64,000 nucleotides of DNA from Glandiceps talaboti (Eukaryota; Hemichordata; Enteropneusta; Spengelidae): positions 15,580,484 to 15,644,483 of the forward strand of contig NC_135550.1 of assembly GCF_964340395.1 (NCBI RefSeq), given 5' to 3'. Positions 13,206 to 24,763 of this stretch are shown in pieces. Numbering within the stretch: position 1 is the stretch's first letter; every line of letters starts with the position of its first letter. A program made the position numbers and the translations under genes. The notes below the pieces were generated by a model. That model did no database searches, had not been told where the DNA came from, and worked only from the letters and a program-made list of their open reading frames with translations.

Positions 13206-14760
13206 CATTGCCTATGTATATGTGTGTTATGTACATGAATGTATACACCAGCAAGGCTTCTTTACAAGGTTTCAAAGATGAGGAAGACTTAATGACTGTT
13301 ATTTTATCACCCCAAATCATATGTAAGTTGGTATCAGTAATCAATACAAGGGTACCAAAGGTAGAAATAAGTCTGACTGGACTTTCGGGAAGTTTAGTAA
13401 TTGAACCCCGCCCCTCCATATGTTCAGAATATCACAGTGATGTTGGTAAAAATGATCGAACTAGCCCAAAATCAGAATAATTTGCTTCCACTCTGACTGT
13501 TTCTTTTACTCCAATTCATATATGGCTGAAATTTTGGCCCGATGATAAAATATATGGTTCATAGCTTCCCTCAGAATGTTTTAAGTGTCATTTCTCAGGT
13601 GCAGCCAAGGAGTCAATTTTCTGATTTTTTTTTTGAAAAGCAAAATAAATATTAATAGACTTTATAGTTTTATTTTTAGATTAAAGGGGAAAAGTAAAAG
13701 CTGTTCGGATATGCCCCCCCGAACTGCAATGTGCCACAAAATTCTCTCGTTATCCACAGCAAGTTAATGCCCACTAACAAAAATGTTTGTGTATCTCATC
13801 CCATATCGGAATATACTCCCGACTGTCCTCCCCCCTTATATTCAGCGTTAATGAATTTGAAGCAAGACTAAACATTCAAGAGAAGAATTTCTAAGAAATG
13901 TATGAGCTTAGAGAATGAGAAATCAATGTTACAAAGATGAAACTGGAAATAGATTAAATGAATAAGAAGTTAATATGTAGGGAATGTAAATCTGGCAACT
14001 TATACCAATTCGACACAAAATAATGAAAGAGGAAAACTTGTCAATGATGAAACAGTTAGAGGAATTAAAGAACCTGAGCTGCAACAAGAACTGTCGACGT
14101 CGTCAAAAGAATCCCTTGAAACAACAAGCTTAGGGAAGAACTTCACTTGGCCAGAATCTCCTTGGATCAAAGAAACAAGAATATTAAGTAAAAAGATGAC
14201 AGTGGACTTTAAAGAGAAATTCGATGACGAGAGGAAAACGGTAATTTTAAGAAAACGGACCGCTGAACAAAAGTCAAAAGATAAGCTTATATCACGACGA
14301 GAAGGTTATTTTTTTAAATAAAAAAACAAGAAAAGGCTAACGACAGCAGAGGAAAACGTAAAAGTGAAATTGGTAACAATGGTAATAATGGTGATAGAAG
14401 GAATATTACAAAACATTAGGATATGGTCAGAAAACAAGATTCCAAAAGGACAGAATTCGAACAGTGAGTATAGATAAATAATTAAGACATTCACTTCTTT
14501 GAATGTAATTAATAATAATTATATTGTACAAGACTTGATATAATTTTTTTACATTCATGTTTGAACTATCTAGAATTAATGATGGAAAACTCAATATCAT
14601 GTTCATGGTCACCCATTGCGATTGTGAATTCTTTTGAAATCTGATGAAGTATAAGTGTTGTGACCCATGAATGGTTTATACACACATCGTTGATTTGTCC
14701 TATATATTGATAGAGGGCGATATTTGTGCACCATATTATGACTTTAATATCACCGTCACC
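13206..14760. other. Intergenic stretch, purine-rich centre
   Basis: No gene recognised. From about 13850 to 14470 the plus strand is markedly purine-rich (runs of gaa, aag and aga codons) and can be read with Lys/Glu-rich short open stretches in changing frames. This may be a decayed coding sequence or simply compositional bias. Nothing lets me choose. Confidence 0.35.
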
Positions 14761-14763
14761 AAC

Positions 14764-14861
14764 TAGCCTATCTGACTTGAATGACTATCGCTACTATATT
14801 CTGCTATCCTATTAACTGAATAGTGTAGTAGCGATAGTGGTTCAAGTCTATAGATAGGCTA
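14764..14861. repeat. Fold-back (palindromic) element, about 98 bp
   Basis: The left arm 14764-14800 (tagcctatctgacttgaatg and on through actatcgctactata) pairs with the right arm 14820-14861 (tagtgtagtagcgatagtgg through tctatagataggcta), leaving a loop of about 19 nt. The near-perfect stem of roughly 37-40 bp suggests a small MITE or a recently formed hairpin element. Confidence 0.7.
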
Positions 14862-14918
14862 TTCACCACGCCACACATATACACGCGCTCGTTTAGCGTT
14901 TTTTCTACTTTTTTTACC

Positions 14919-14961
14919 TATCTACCTACCTACCTACCGACCTACCGACCTACCTACCTAC

Positions 14962-15005
<44 letters not shown>

Positions 15006-15006
15006 T

Positions 15007-15062
<56 letters not shown>

Positions 15063-15091
15063 TTAATTAATTAACTAACTAACTAACTATT

Positions 15092-15128
<37 letters not shown>

Positions 15129-15237
15129 GACTGACTGACTGACTGACTGACTGACTGACTAACTAACTGACTAACTGACTGACTGACTAGCTGACTGACT
15201 GACTGACTGACTGACTGACTGACTGACTGACTGACCG
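14919..15237. repeat. Tetranucleotide satellite: CTAC to CTAA to CTGA blocks
   Basis: More than 300 bp of nearly pure 4-bp repeats arranged in domains: CTAC first, then a long CTAA block with a few TTAA interruptions, then CTGA. The block order shows that point variants were spread by slippage after they arose. Confidence 0.97.
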
Positions 15238-15807
15238 AACCATCTTCTAATAAGATAAGTTGAGAAACGTAAAAAAATAAAGCTCATGGTCGCCCGGATC
15301 GGCAAATTAAACATAACATATATTTAACATGATATGTAGCCATGGTAACGACTCCAGAGTTAGTCTATTGAGGTAACTCGTAGTATTGCAATAAAGTATA
15401 TACATCTTTTTCAAACTATCATTATCAAAATCGTAGTTGTTATTCTGAGATCTATTGAACTTTAAATATTCAGGGGAAATCGATTGTCTTCATGGAGAAA
15501 TTCCAGTTGAAGTCCAGACTAATCGTTCAGCAAATATTGATATGCATGCATATGAAGTTTATTTCTCAGTACAAATAGCTAGAAGAAAAGTAAAACAATG
15601 AATGAATGGCAGTGACATATGCGTGGCGACAAGACTAGAACATATAGTTTTCAAGAAATAAAACTAATCGACACTTGGATTCGTGGGCAAATAGGTGGAA
15701 ATCCGTCTAAACCAATGTAAACCACGGAAGCAAATTTTCTTACTGATATCAATTTGCATTATTTGATAAATTCGTTTGAACATGGAAGTATCACCCACTT
15801 CTGTGAA

Positions 15808-15842
15808 TGAATGAATGAATGAATGAATGAATGAATGAATGA
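15808..15842. repeat. (GAAT)n microsatellite
   Basis: About nine GAAT/TGAA units. The opposite-strand reading frame repeating HSFI here is an artefact. Confidence 0.95.
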
Positions 15843-15904
15843 AAAACATCGATGAAATAAGACTAAGCTAGGGTGTCATTTTTGAATCTTTGGTGACCTA
15901 GTAG

Positions 15905-16029
15905 TTACAATCAAAATGGCGGACATTTAAGGCATGACATTCTCCTTCACCCGGATTTCTTGGTTGTGTAGTGGTACTTGTGCCAGTGTTTTTTTACAAT
16001 AGGAGAGTAGTTTTAACAAATTATTAATC
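15905..16029 (+). promoter_or_regulatory. NAA20 proximal promoter / 5' UTR with YY1-like site
   Basis: The word aaaatggcgga at about 15914-15924 matches the YY1-type core (AAAATGGCGG) often found just downstream of TATA-less start sites of housekeeping genes. It lies about 110 bp before the NAA20 start codon, and no TATA box is visible. Placement next to a housekeeping gene fits, but the binding itself is inference. Confidence 0.45.
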
Positions 16030-19000
16030 ATGACGACACTTCGGCCCTTCACGTGTGATGATATGTTCCGATTCAACAGTGTGTAAGTATCCGTTATGCA
16101 TGTTAAATCATCAAGAATGTGGTCGCGTTGAATGCAAAGGCAAATGCATGTCTATCAAGTATCATGGTGGTAACATTTTACAGGCGCAGGCGTTACTGCC
16201 AGGGCTGCACTGACCTACAGAGGTATGTTGTTGTTGCAGGTATGTTATTACAGTAGCTAGCACAAAGGCAGCGGACGGTTTACTGTTGGAGATTTCCGTA
16301 GTTAGAAATTTCGAATGCCTGCGACTAGTGTACATACTACATGTGTAAATAATAGTTTAATAATAAACTTTATTGTAACATCGTCTATATTTCCAGATAT
16401 CAGTACAAATACAATACAATAAAGTAAAAAGAAAAATACTTGTATTGACCACACACAAAAAAGAGTAATTTCACAATGTGAAAATCAACACAGCATATTG
16501 GTTATACAGATAGTGATGAGCCTCTGAGGCCAGATGTAAGCAGAGGGCCTAAAAAGTAGTAAATGTATTTGTCGAATGTATATCACAACGCAGCTGGTAT
16601 ATTTGGTTCAAATGATATTCTCGAATTTTGAATCCATGTTGAATAAATTTGCTTATTTCAACTAATGTATTTTTGTCTTTTACTATAAGAATCTTTATGA
16701 GATTCTCATTATCCGTGCTTGTACCAGAATATATATTTAATTTGTTACAGCGTTCTTTCCTTTCATTTTGATATCCTGTACAGCGTAATAAAAAATGCTC
16801 CTCGTCTTATATTTCACCTTGTTTACATACAGGGCATGTCCTGCTTGATAAGGTGGCGTTTATGTATCTTCCAGTTTCTATGTAAAATATGTGCACTAAT
16901 TCTAAGTTTTGTCATTGCTGATCTGTATTGTGGGTTTTTAATGTCTTCTATTTCTAAATAGTTTTCAAAGTTCATATCCGTTTTAATTTGTGTATATAAT
17001 GTACGTAGTTTATTTTTATGTTGTTTGTCCTTGTTGTCCTTCATTGTATCCATTATATTTTTGTGGAGAAGCAACTTTAACTTTTCTTTAAATCTAGCAA
17101 TTAGGTTTTCACTGTTGGAGTGGTTTGGTTCAACTGTCCAGACCTTATCCATACTTAAAAGTTTTAATGTTTACTTCATTCCTGTGGCCCAGGATTGTAT
17201 TCCTCTGGACAGTTTACTCGGACAGTTACTAAGCTTCCTTAGTTAGGGTAGTTTATGCTTTCTGTGAGATCTTTAGCCAATATTTGAACATTTTTTGTCA
17301 GGCCAGATACTAGTAGGGGATAGCGACCTAGTTCCATAAGGCAAGCTGTATTGGAAGCTTTACAGTTTACATTTAGTATGAATTTGCAGAATTTTATGTG
17401 TAGTTTTTCCATGGGATTTGAGAGTTTCATTAGGTTTTGAGACTGGTTTATGTTTTCATGTGACCAAACCTCACTACAGTATAGCAGAATGGGCTTCACC
17501 ACTGCATGAAATAATTTAAGATGTAATTTGATGGGGATAGTTGTTTCTAAAAACAGGTCTTGCTTTAGTTTAAACAGTGCCTTGATCATGTGTGTACCAC
17601 AGACAAGTGATTTGACTGACAAGGATCGATGGCATTGCAGAATGACGACAATGTTTTGAAGATTTACTAGTCTATAAAATTTTACTATAGTAACATATTT
17701 TCTTACGTTTGTCTGTTCTTTTTTCCTTCTTCTAGGAATCTTGATCCATTAACAGAAACTGTATCCTTTGATTGTATACTGGTATACATCATATACCATA
17801 TATACCATCTATTCATTATTGCTTGATCTATAGATCTCATTTACATGAAATTCCCTGAACCTGGTGGTTAGTATACACATAACAAAGCAATTCAATTGTA
17901 ATTCGATTATTCAATTATGATATTCATTTTTTGTTCTAGCAGGAGCAAGGTGTTATAATTTTTCAGAAGCCATTCAAATATATTCGAAAGTAACAGCATG
18001 TCTTTTAGTTAAAGGCCAGGGTTTCAATCCCAGGCCCATGCATTAGTGTTATATTATCAATGGAGCCATGAAGATTACATGGGATTACTCTTGTGTTGTA
18101 TCTAAAGCTCCGCCTGACAACTGTTTTTCACATCAAATTTTAATCCCTCTTTTCTACACTTGAGTCAGAGTGTGTGTGCATGGAGGTAGTACAGGAGAAA
18201 CAACTCGGAGAGATCAAAAGCTACCTTCATTGTGTGTTTGCCTGTGTAAACCTAAGACCACCAAACTTTCCTACTTGTAATTTGGTTTCATGGCTACATG
18301 TACATAATGTAACTACTGCAGTCATTGAAATCTGACACTTTCTGTACAGTCACTATCTCTATAATCTTCTCAAAAGAGGGAGTAATGAAATGTAATGTTA
18401 TCATATGGCCATACATTATTTCTGCCTGACTGACTGACTGACTGATTGACTGACTGTGTCTGCCTATGACTGACTGACTGACTGTGTCTGCCTATCTGTC
18501 TGTCTGTCTGTCTGTCTGTCTGTATGTATGTATGTATGTATGTATGTATGTATGTATGTATGTATGTATGTATGTATGTATGTATGTATGTATGTACATG
18601 TATGTATGTATGTATGTATGTATGTATGTATGTATCTATCTTTGTGTGTGTGTATGTAGTATCATGAGGTGAAGCTCTCAGGTGGTTGCTGGTGATTGGG
18701 GTTACCGACTGACCAATCAGCAAAGACCTCTTGATGGCTTCACCTCATATTTCATGATTAGTTGTAATTTGTAGCTATACTTCCTCTAGATGTACAAGGT
18801 ACAATGTATATTTCCATTGTGTGTACATTCACCTGACACAATGTTTAAACTAAGGCAATAGTCTATTAAAACTGCAGTAATTTAGGTGGGGGTGTGTTTT
18901 TACCGTATGGTTTGAGAATCTTGGTAGAAAAAAGGGAGAAATGTAGGAAAATTGACATAGTACCTTGTCACTGTAACTATGTGTGTATTACTATGTGTGT

Positions 19001-21406
19001 GTATTATTAGTAATGTGAACTCAGTAAAAGTAGGTCTTGTCTTGTACATGTTAGTTGTCCTTAGCACAGATACCAGTATGGCCTACCTTTTTACATGCAA
19101 TACTTGGCTCTTTGGCCAGAATACTTTCAAGTTGCAGAGGCTCCCAATGGTGATATTATGGGCTACAGTAAGTACCACATCATGATCTTGGTGCTGCCAC
19201 CAATGTCACAATCTTATTTATTTATATTTAAAATATACACCCCCCCCCCCCCCCCCCCCCCCCCCCCATAATGAAATTTCTTTCCAGACTAAGTAACACA
19301 CACATTGCAATTGTTCTGGTCCTTTCACGTTTAAGTTGTTTAAAAATATACAGACAGACAGACTCTTTGCAATGACTATTATGAAAGCAATGTTCAGTTG
19401 TGTTAAAAATCGTAATCCAAAGTACTTCATTTTATGCAAAAATCTAATATTCTCCCTTTCTGGTCTCCAACTTACTTGTCTGTGGTTACATGTCCATTTT
19501 GTACCTTCTCTGAGTCCTGTTGTGAATATATTGTATGGAGAAGTGTCAATAATCAAACTGTTTATTTGACAGTAATGGGCAAGGCTGAAGGTTCTGGTGA
19601 CAACTGGCATGGTCATGTCACAGCTTTGACTGTAGGGCCAGAATATAGACGACTAGGACTGGCAGCTAGACTTATGGATATCCTTGAAGAAGTATCAGAA
19701 TTGTAAGTAAAAAGGCTAAGATTAGACATAATCATACTAGGTTTGCACTTGCTGGTTTAATTACAGAAAAATTGACATCTCATGTGACAGAAATCTTGCT
19801 ATTTTGACAAACACAGGGCTTGCCCAATTCCCAACTGATCAGCTATGCAACAGCTGAACTGATAATGATTATTCATGAGCAATAACTTACTCCTGACAAT
19901 TTACTATTGATAATACATGTATGTCAACTGCCAGAGGGGGGTTGCATAAACTGACCTGTCAGGATTTTGGTAAGCACTGTATTTCACAATCACTTGAGAT
20001 TTAGATTTCTCTGGGTAGAAAATATTAACTGTATATAGGACCAAATCCTTAATGATCAATAGTGCCCTTTGAACATGTTTTGGCTGGCAAATACCCTAAA
20101 TGTCTATTCTCATTTTCTGACAATTGATGTTACACATGTTTATGTGGAGATTATGATATGAGGTTTCTGTGAAGACAACATCAGTGGTCTGCCTAGCAGT
20201 CCACCATTTCAGTTTACATCATAGAGCAAGAATTTATCTCTACAAAGCTAGGCGTCACAAAGAGGTCATGAAAGTGGCCTGTTTCAACATTGCGTTCTTT
20301 ACAACAAATTTGTTGGGCAGAACTAGACCATACATGTACCATTCAACCAAGGGTAGGCTGACTTGTATTTATAGTAAGTTTTCAAATAAAAAGTGGTGTG
20401 ATGGCTCATGTACATGTACAAATGTATTACCCCGAGTACGAGGCAATTCTGCTATACAAACCTTAGACCAAAAGACCCACATTCTGGTCAAGATCACTTG
20501 TTTACAGTTTACATACATGTTTATAATAATGAAGTGTCTGTCTCTCCACAGAAAGAAAACCTATTTTGTAGATCTCTTTGTACGTGTGTCAAACAAGGTA
20601 GCCATTGATATGTACCATAGACTAGGATACAGTGTATATAGAAGAGTTTTGGAATACTATTCTGGGGATCCCGATGAAGATGCATTTGGTGAGTTGGGAA
20701 AAAAATCTCACATTTTTAACCCTGATTTTTTTGGATAATCTAAATCGTCACATAGAATAGACTACTGTTTCATGTCTTGTTCAAAATTAAGCACCTTGTG
20801 TAGTAGCTGTTCGCTGACATGTTAAGTACATTGTACCATGCCAACTGAAACACTCGCCTGGCACAACAAAAATCTTACCAACTTTGCTACATTTCATCAG
20901 CTGACTCAACAAAACATAAATTTTATCAGCTGGCTTGACTAAAATGATATTAACGTTGTTGCATTTTCATGTGTGAAATATCATCATTTTGGTGTCATTT
21001 TGGTAACAATTTGCCAAGGTAATGGTATTATTTTGTTGAACCAGACAATGAATTCTATTTTGTTTAGTCAGGTGATACTCAGATTCACTACTTTTAGGTG
21101 AAATGGTTTGAATTGTAAGATGATTTAACTGGGCAGCCAGTCAGCAAATGCCTCAAGAGGGCGCCATACAGCACATCAAATCTTTCGGTGTCAATATCTT
21201 AGTAAATTAGCACAAAAATGGCTTGAATCTTTTCTTTTAACTAGTTTTGAACCTTGGCAATCTTTATCAAAAAGTTTGATTCAAATTTTGATTCAACTTT
21301 GTCATTTATGCTTTTTTCAGATATGAGGAAAGCAATGTCCCGAGATGTTTTGAAGAAATCTATAGAACCACTAAAGGATCCGGTCCGTCCAGAAGACATT
21401 GAATGA
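16030..21406 (+). CDS. NAA20: N-alpha-acetyltransferase 20, NatB catalytic subunit
   Basis: Six exons join in phase: 16030-16082, 17736-17760, 19077-19167, 19573-19702, 20552-20688 and 21321-21406 (TGA), giving 173 residues (human 178). The start MTTLRPFTCDDMFRFN, then NLDPLTET, WPEYFQVAEAPNGDIMGYI, WHGHVTALTVGPEYRRLGLA, VDLFVRVSN, YSVYRRVLEYY, DPDEDAFDMRKAMSRD and the terminal DPVRPEDIE all correspond to NAA20. RRLGLA (about residues 82-87) is the GNAT acetyl-CoA-binding R-x-x-G-x-A loop. NatB (NAA20 with the NAA25 scaffold) acetylates nascent N-termini beginning Met-Asp, Met-Glu, Met-Asn or Met-Gln on cytosolic ribosomes. Exon 2 is only 25 nt. All donors are gtaagt/gtgag-like except exon 2 (gtatcc). 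The reading is unbroken, so the gene looks functional. Poly(A) signals AATAAA lie at 21586 and 21926. Confidence 0.96.
16345..17640 (-). mobile_element. LINE (non-LTR retrotransposon) 3' remnant in NAA20 intron 1
   Basis: Read on the minus strand, 17622-17239 encodes a reverse-transcriptase C-terminal region: HLKLFHAVVKPILLYCSEVW, then MEKLHIKFCKFILNVN, then ACLMELGRYPL. 17152-16823 continues in another frame to LRISAHILHRNW. After a further frame change, at about 16830-16770, comes a cysteine/histidine motif of the form CPVCKQGE...DEEHFLLRC. This order (RT thumb, C-terminal zinc-like motif) is seen in CR1/L2/Jockey-group LINEs. The 3' end at about 16345-16380 reads caataaagtttattattaaa, a short A/T-repeat tail. 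The copy is 5'-truncated, has at least two frameshifts plus stops, and is inactive. The clade within non-LTR elements is uncertain. Confidence 0.82.
18000..18155 (+). mobile_element. SINE-like dispersed repeat (copy 1)
   Basis: The segment shares ordered blocks with 30165-30335: tttcaatcccagg, then ttatcaatggagc, then a phrase ending gacaactgtttttcac, then aaattttaatcc. The first block resembles a tRNA B-box (GGTTCRANYCC), so a tRNA-derived SINE is likely. I do not see a convincing A-box. It sits in NAA20 intron 2. Confidence 0.55.
18423..18640. repeat. (CTGA)n-(CTGT)n-(ATGT)n compound microsatellite
   Basis: Tetranucleotide repeats in three blocks in NAA20 intron 2. The Tyr-Val-Cys-Met and Ile-His-Thr reading frames over it are repeat artefacts. 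Confidence 0.95.
18661..18757. repeat. Fold-back element, about 97 bp
   Basis: The left arm (atcatgaggtgaagc through ggtgattgg) pairs with the right arm (ccaatcagcaaagacc through cttcacctcatatttcatgat) around an 11-12 nt centre. It abuts the 18423-18640 microsatellite within NAA20 intron 2. Confidence 0.65.
20851..21080. repeat. Inverted-repeat element with internal CTGGCNNAACAAAA words
   Basis: The left end (cactcgcctggcacaacaaaa) is complementary to the right end (tattttgtttagtcaggtga). Further copies of the 14-bp word lie inside in both orientations (20897, 20927, 21038). It is related to the repeat at 5590-5790 and lies in NAA20 intron 5. Confidence 0.5.
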
Positions 21407-21585
21407 CATTAGTACGGTGAACCAGAGTAGCAAAGTTTCTATACACAATTACATGTACACTCCATTCATCTCTGTCAGTTTACAAACTAAACTTTATGAA
21501 CATGCAAAAATTGAAATTTAGAAAGGAAATTAATTTTGTTGGACCTGGCTATATAGATTTCCTGCTCTTTCTTACCCGATCTCAA

Positions 21586-21931
21586 AATAAATGAAGGGCA
21601 GCTGTATTGCTTGTCACACCTGATTTTAATGTGGATTAGGTAAACATGTTTATTTCCAACTTACAAAATTCTGTTTCACGAGGTCGGAGGAAAAAGAGCA
21701 TGGAAAAAATACAACTTTTACTGTGCCACTTTTCTTCAATATTACAATTTTTAGAAAATATTTGAACAGGGTTTTATCCAGGGTACATGATTCACTTGTG
21801 AGATCCACTGGTAGATCTACACTACAAGTGGAACATGTGAGCTAACAATGTATTTTGTAAATTTCATGTGATCATTATTTTCTGGAGGAACTGTGATGTC
21901 TTAATGTCATGAAATGCGCCTTGGAAATAAA
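21586..21931 (+). terminator. NAA20 polyadenylation signals
   Basis: AATAAA occurs at 21586-21591 and again at 21926-21931, 180 and 520 bp after the NAA20 stop. These are likely alternative 3' ends of the mRNA. Confidence 0.55.
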
Positions 21932-22039
21932 CTGCTTAAATTTTTGCTGCTACTCTGTTCAAGAAAACTCCAACCCATTCTCAGTTAAAATCAAGCAAAT
22001 AAATCAGGTGTCACGTACAGTTGTTTGAAATAGAGGTCA

Positions 22040-22335
22040 AAATGATATCAAAATTAAGCCATTTTAGAATCCAATATGGCCGCCAAATCTAATATGGCTG
22101 TCAAATACTGTGTTAACTGAATGGGAAAGTACAAGATTGATGATTTCCTTGAAAATAAGACACTGCACCCCCACCCCCGGATTTATTTTATTGTTTCAAA
22201 AGGACCAGACACAACCTTTCATACAGCAGTGTTTGGAGAAATTTTAAGAATTTCGAATTTTGGTGAAATTTGTCCCCAAGGCACAGTTTGCCTTCAAAAC
22301 TTGAGCCAAAATGAAAGTTCAGGTAAATACTAGTA
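22040..22335 (+). repeat. Dispersed repeat with ATGGCCGCC motif (copy 1)
   Basis: Blocks shared with 57265-57560: gaatccaatatngccnccaaat, then tactgtgttaact, then gtttggagaaatttnaagaa, then tcaccaaggt-like words. The first block contains a YY1-like AATATGGCCGCC, echoed once more at 22090. A transposon-derived dispersed family is likely. Its short reading frame 22121-22333 has no recognisable domain. Confidence 0.5.
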
Positions 22336-23469
22336 ATCATTAGATGTCTGGTAGTCTACCACAAGAGGGGTTTTGTGATGTTTTGGTTAACTCATTGTAC
22401 CAAATGAAACTAATAGAGTATTGATCATGATAAGGTTTTCTCTACAATATAACCTTAGGAACAATGTTTTAAAAAGAATACAGAACTTGCAAGCAAAATA
22501 AACATTCCATAGTATAACATTTATAAAAAAAATATTGCATTGTGGGTGCTCATTAAACAATTTTTTTTGACTATATTAATGTTCATGGCTATAAATGTGG
22601 CTGTACAAAAACACTTGGCTATACAAAGTATTATCAAGTACTTCAATTTTAAATATCTTTTTATGAAAGAAAATGTGACAATTTTTATAAGTCTCCATAC
22701 AAACATAAAGCATACAACATTGGTATAGTAAGAAGTGGTTCTACTTACCCTCAATGGGGGGGAGGGGGGGGGGGAATATGTATGTTTCAAACAATTTAGG
22801 GAGGGCGAGTTCATTTCAGGGAGGTGAGGTGTTTGATCAAAACATTCTTTGTGAAATAAATAATAACACAAATAATGATACCTTCAAAATGGTGGAGTAG
22901 TGGCCTAATGTTAAAAAAAAATTATTAGAAAATCAATACTTGTACTTTGTAATTGTGAGATTTGATACTTTGGTTCACCAGGAGGCAAATTTTCACACTG
23001 CTGCTTATTTGCCATAATTTGTCATTGTTGTATAACACACACACTTTTTTTTTATTTATATGTTGCATTTTCATTACATTTGTTATCTTCCATGGTTAGA
23101 ATGTATTACTTTTATTATGTAGGTAAGGTTTAGAAACATCTCATTCCTAGTTTTCCAAAATAACTTTTTTTTGTTTTCTGTATTTACTGTTGTTTATAGA
23201 ATAATAAATATTCCTGTCCATCTGATTATTCTGCGCAAGTGTTTTGTTTTTAGGAACCAAATTGTCAAGATTGAAAATTAATCTCCAACCGTCAAGATTT
23301 ACAACTAACATTGCACATCATTGTCTCATGCATTGGGATCTGGAAGAGAGTATGTTTTAGAAGTCATACAAATTCCATCGTCACAAACCACGACCATTTT
23401 ACGATACCATTCTTAACGAGCCGATCCTTACTTTTTATTTCGAAGTGTAGTGGAAGAAATAATACCTCT

Positions 23470-23935
23470 GGTTTGTGAGAATGATAAATTCTAGCCTTTG
23501 CATTTTTGTAATGTGGGGTTCTTTTCTTGGGAGTGGGAAAATGTGTGAAATCTCAGTGAAAACATAAAAAATCAAGTGAATTGATTGGTGAGGGCTCTGT
23601 AACATATCCCCTCAACATATTAGGTTCAGGAAGATATTATATTTTTGAAGAAATTGTACAAATTCTAGAGTTTGCATCATGAAGAGTGGTTCTTTTGTGG
23701 AATACATGATGTCTGACATAAAAACAAAGAATTCATGAATTGATGGTGGAGGGCTCTGTATGTAGCATATCCCCTATGAACAAACCGAGTTGAGTAAAGT
23801 ACGTTTACAATGTCCTGAATTTGCATACATGAAGGGTGGTTCGGTTCTTGGATGAGATGCATAACCTCTTGAAGAAAACAAAGACTTTATGAATTGGACA
23901 TTGAGGGTGCTGGTGAATATCCCTTTTCAAAACAT
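23470..23935. repeat. Degenerate tandem repeat, period about 160 bp, three units
   Basis: The anchor phrases gagggctctgtaacatatcccc (about 23588), gagggctctgtatgtagcatatcccc (about 23750) and gagggtgctggtgaatatccc (about 23907) recur. Each is preceded by aag/aattcatgaattg-like and gcat-gaag-gtggttct words at the same spacing. Confidence 0.6.
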
Positions 23936-24657
23936 CAAATAAAGAAAACATGTCCCACAATACAAATATATCTGTTACAAAAATCAGCAACTCTTTCTGC
24001 AGACAACAATGCAAAACGACTTCACGCAGTCACTTTTTAGTAAAAAACTCAGTATGAACACATTTAATGAAACTATCTTGAGTACCATATTTTGATTTAA
24101 ACAGTCCAGCAAAGTACTGTTGTTGAAAACATCTTCGAAAAGTACATGACATTATTGCACACAAAGTGTATTACAATATTTCAAGAATTCAACATGCTTG
24201 GAATTGATGTTAACTTCTTATGTTACTTCTGCAGCTTGCTTCAGATTTTCTATTTGTGTGTTGAGTTCCTGTGGATGTATGTCAAGGAAGAATTTTTAAC
24301 CTTGTTTCTTACTTTGCTCCAGAAAGCTTAAACTCATTTTCAATTTAAATTGTTAAAAGAAATGAAAAAAAAATCAGAGTTTATGAACTTGTTCCAGACA
24401 GATTTTGATCCTACCCAAAAATAAATGGTCTACAATAATTGAGTGTAGATTATTGGTTTCAAAAGGTCTAAAATGGGCTCTTGTTTAGTTTTGTCGTACA
24501 GGTTGCAAACCAAGGCTACTCCTGAAGAATTACTTTGAATCATTGCAGTTATTGTATTCATCACATTCCCACACTTAAATTTGGAATAGGATGGTGCACA
24601 GCTGGTGTAGATAAACAGGTACAAGTAAGTTACATAAAATATCTAAATTTTACACTA

Positions 24658-24663
24658 TTTATT
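24658..24663 (-). terminator. Poly(A) signal of the coiled-coil gene
   Basis: AATAAA on the minus strand, about 100 nt after the stop codon at 24764-24766. Confidence 0.5.
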
Positions 24664-24763
24664 ACTGTAATGAACATATTTTGGATGTTCTGTTGTGATG
24701 TATTAGGTCAAAGTTATCAATAGGCCCCCCATCTCCTATACACTTTCATATTCACTCTCTTAT

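Larger units (their letters stand above)
21960..24650. other. Gene-free interval between NAA20 and the coiled-coil gene
   Basis: It contains a dispersed repeat with ATGGCCGCC words (22040-22335), a G-rich run near 22757 and a degenerate tandem repeat (23470-23935). No exon is supported. NAA20 and the coiled-coil gene converge towards this interval. Confidence 0.6.

Noticed and set aside
12992-13480. 162-codon plus-strand frame
   Set aside because: Its first 90 codons are GTAT/GT/CTGT microsatellite; the remainder has no domain and no homologue I recognise.
19218-19616. 132-codon minus-strand frame with a poly-Gly run
   Set aside because: It is antisense to NAA20 exon 4 and the Gly run is the poly-C tract at 19240-19267.
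20169-20738. 189-codon plus-strand frame
   Set aside because: Only its 3' part (20552-20688) is real, as NAA20 exon 5. The rest is read-through of intron 4 and intron 5.
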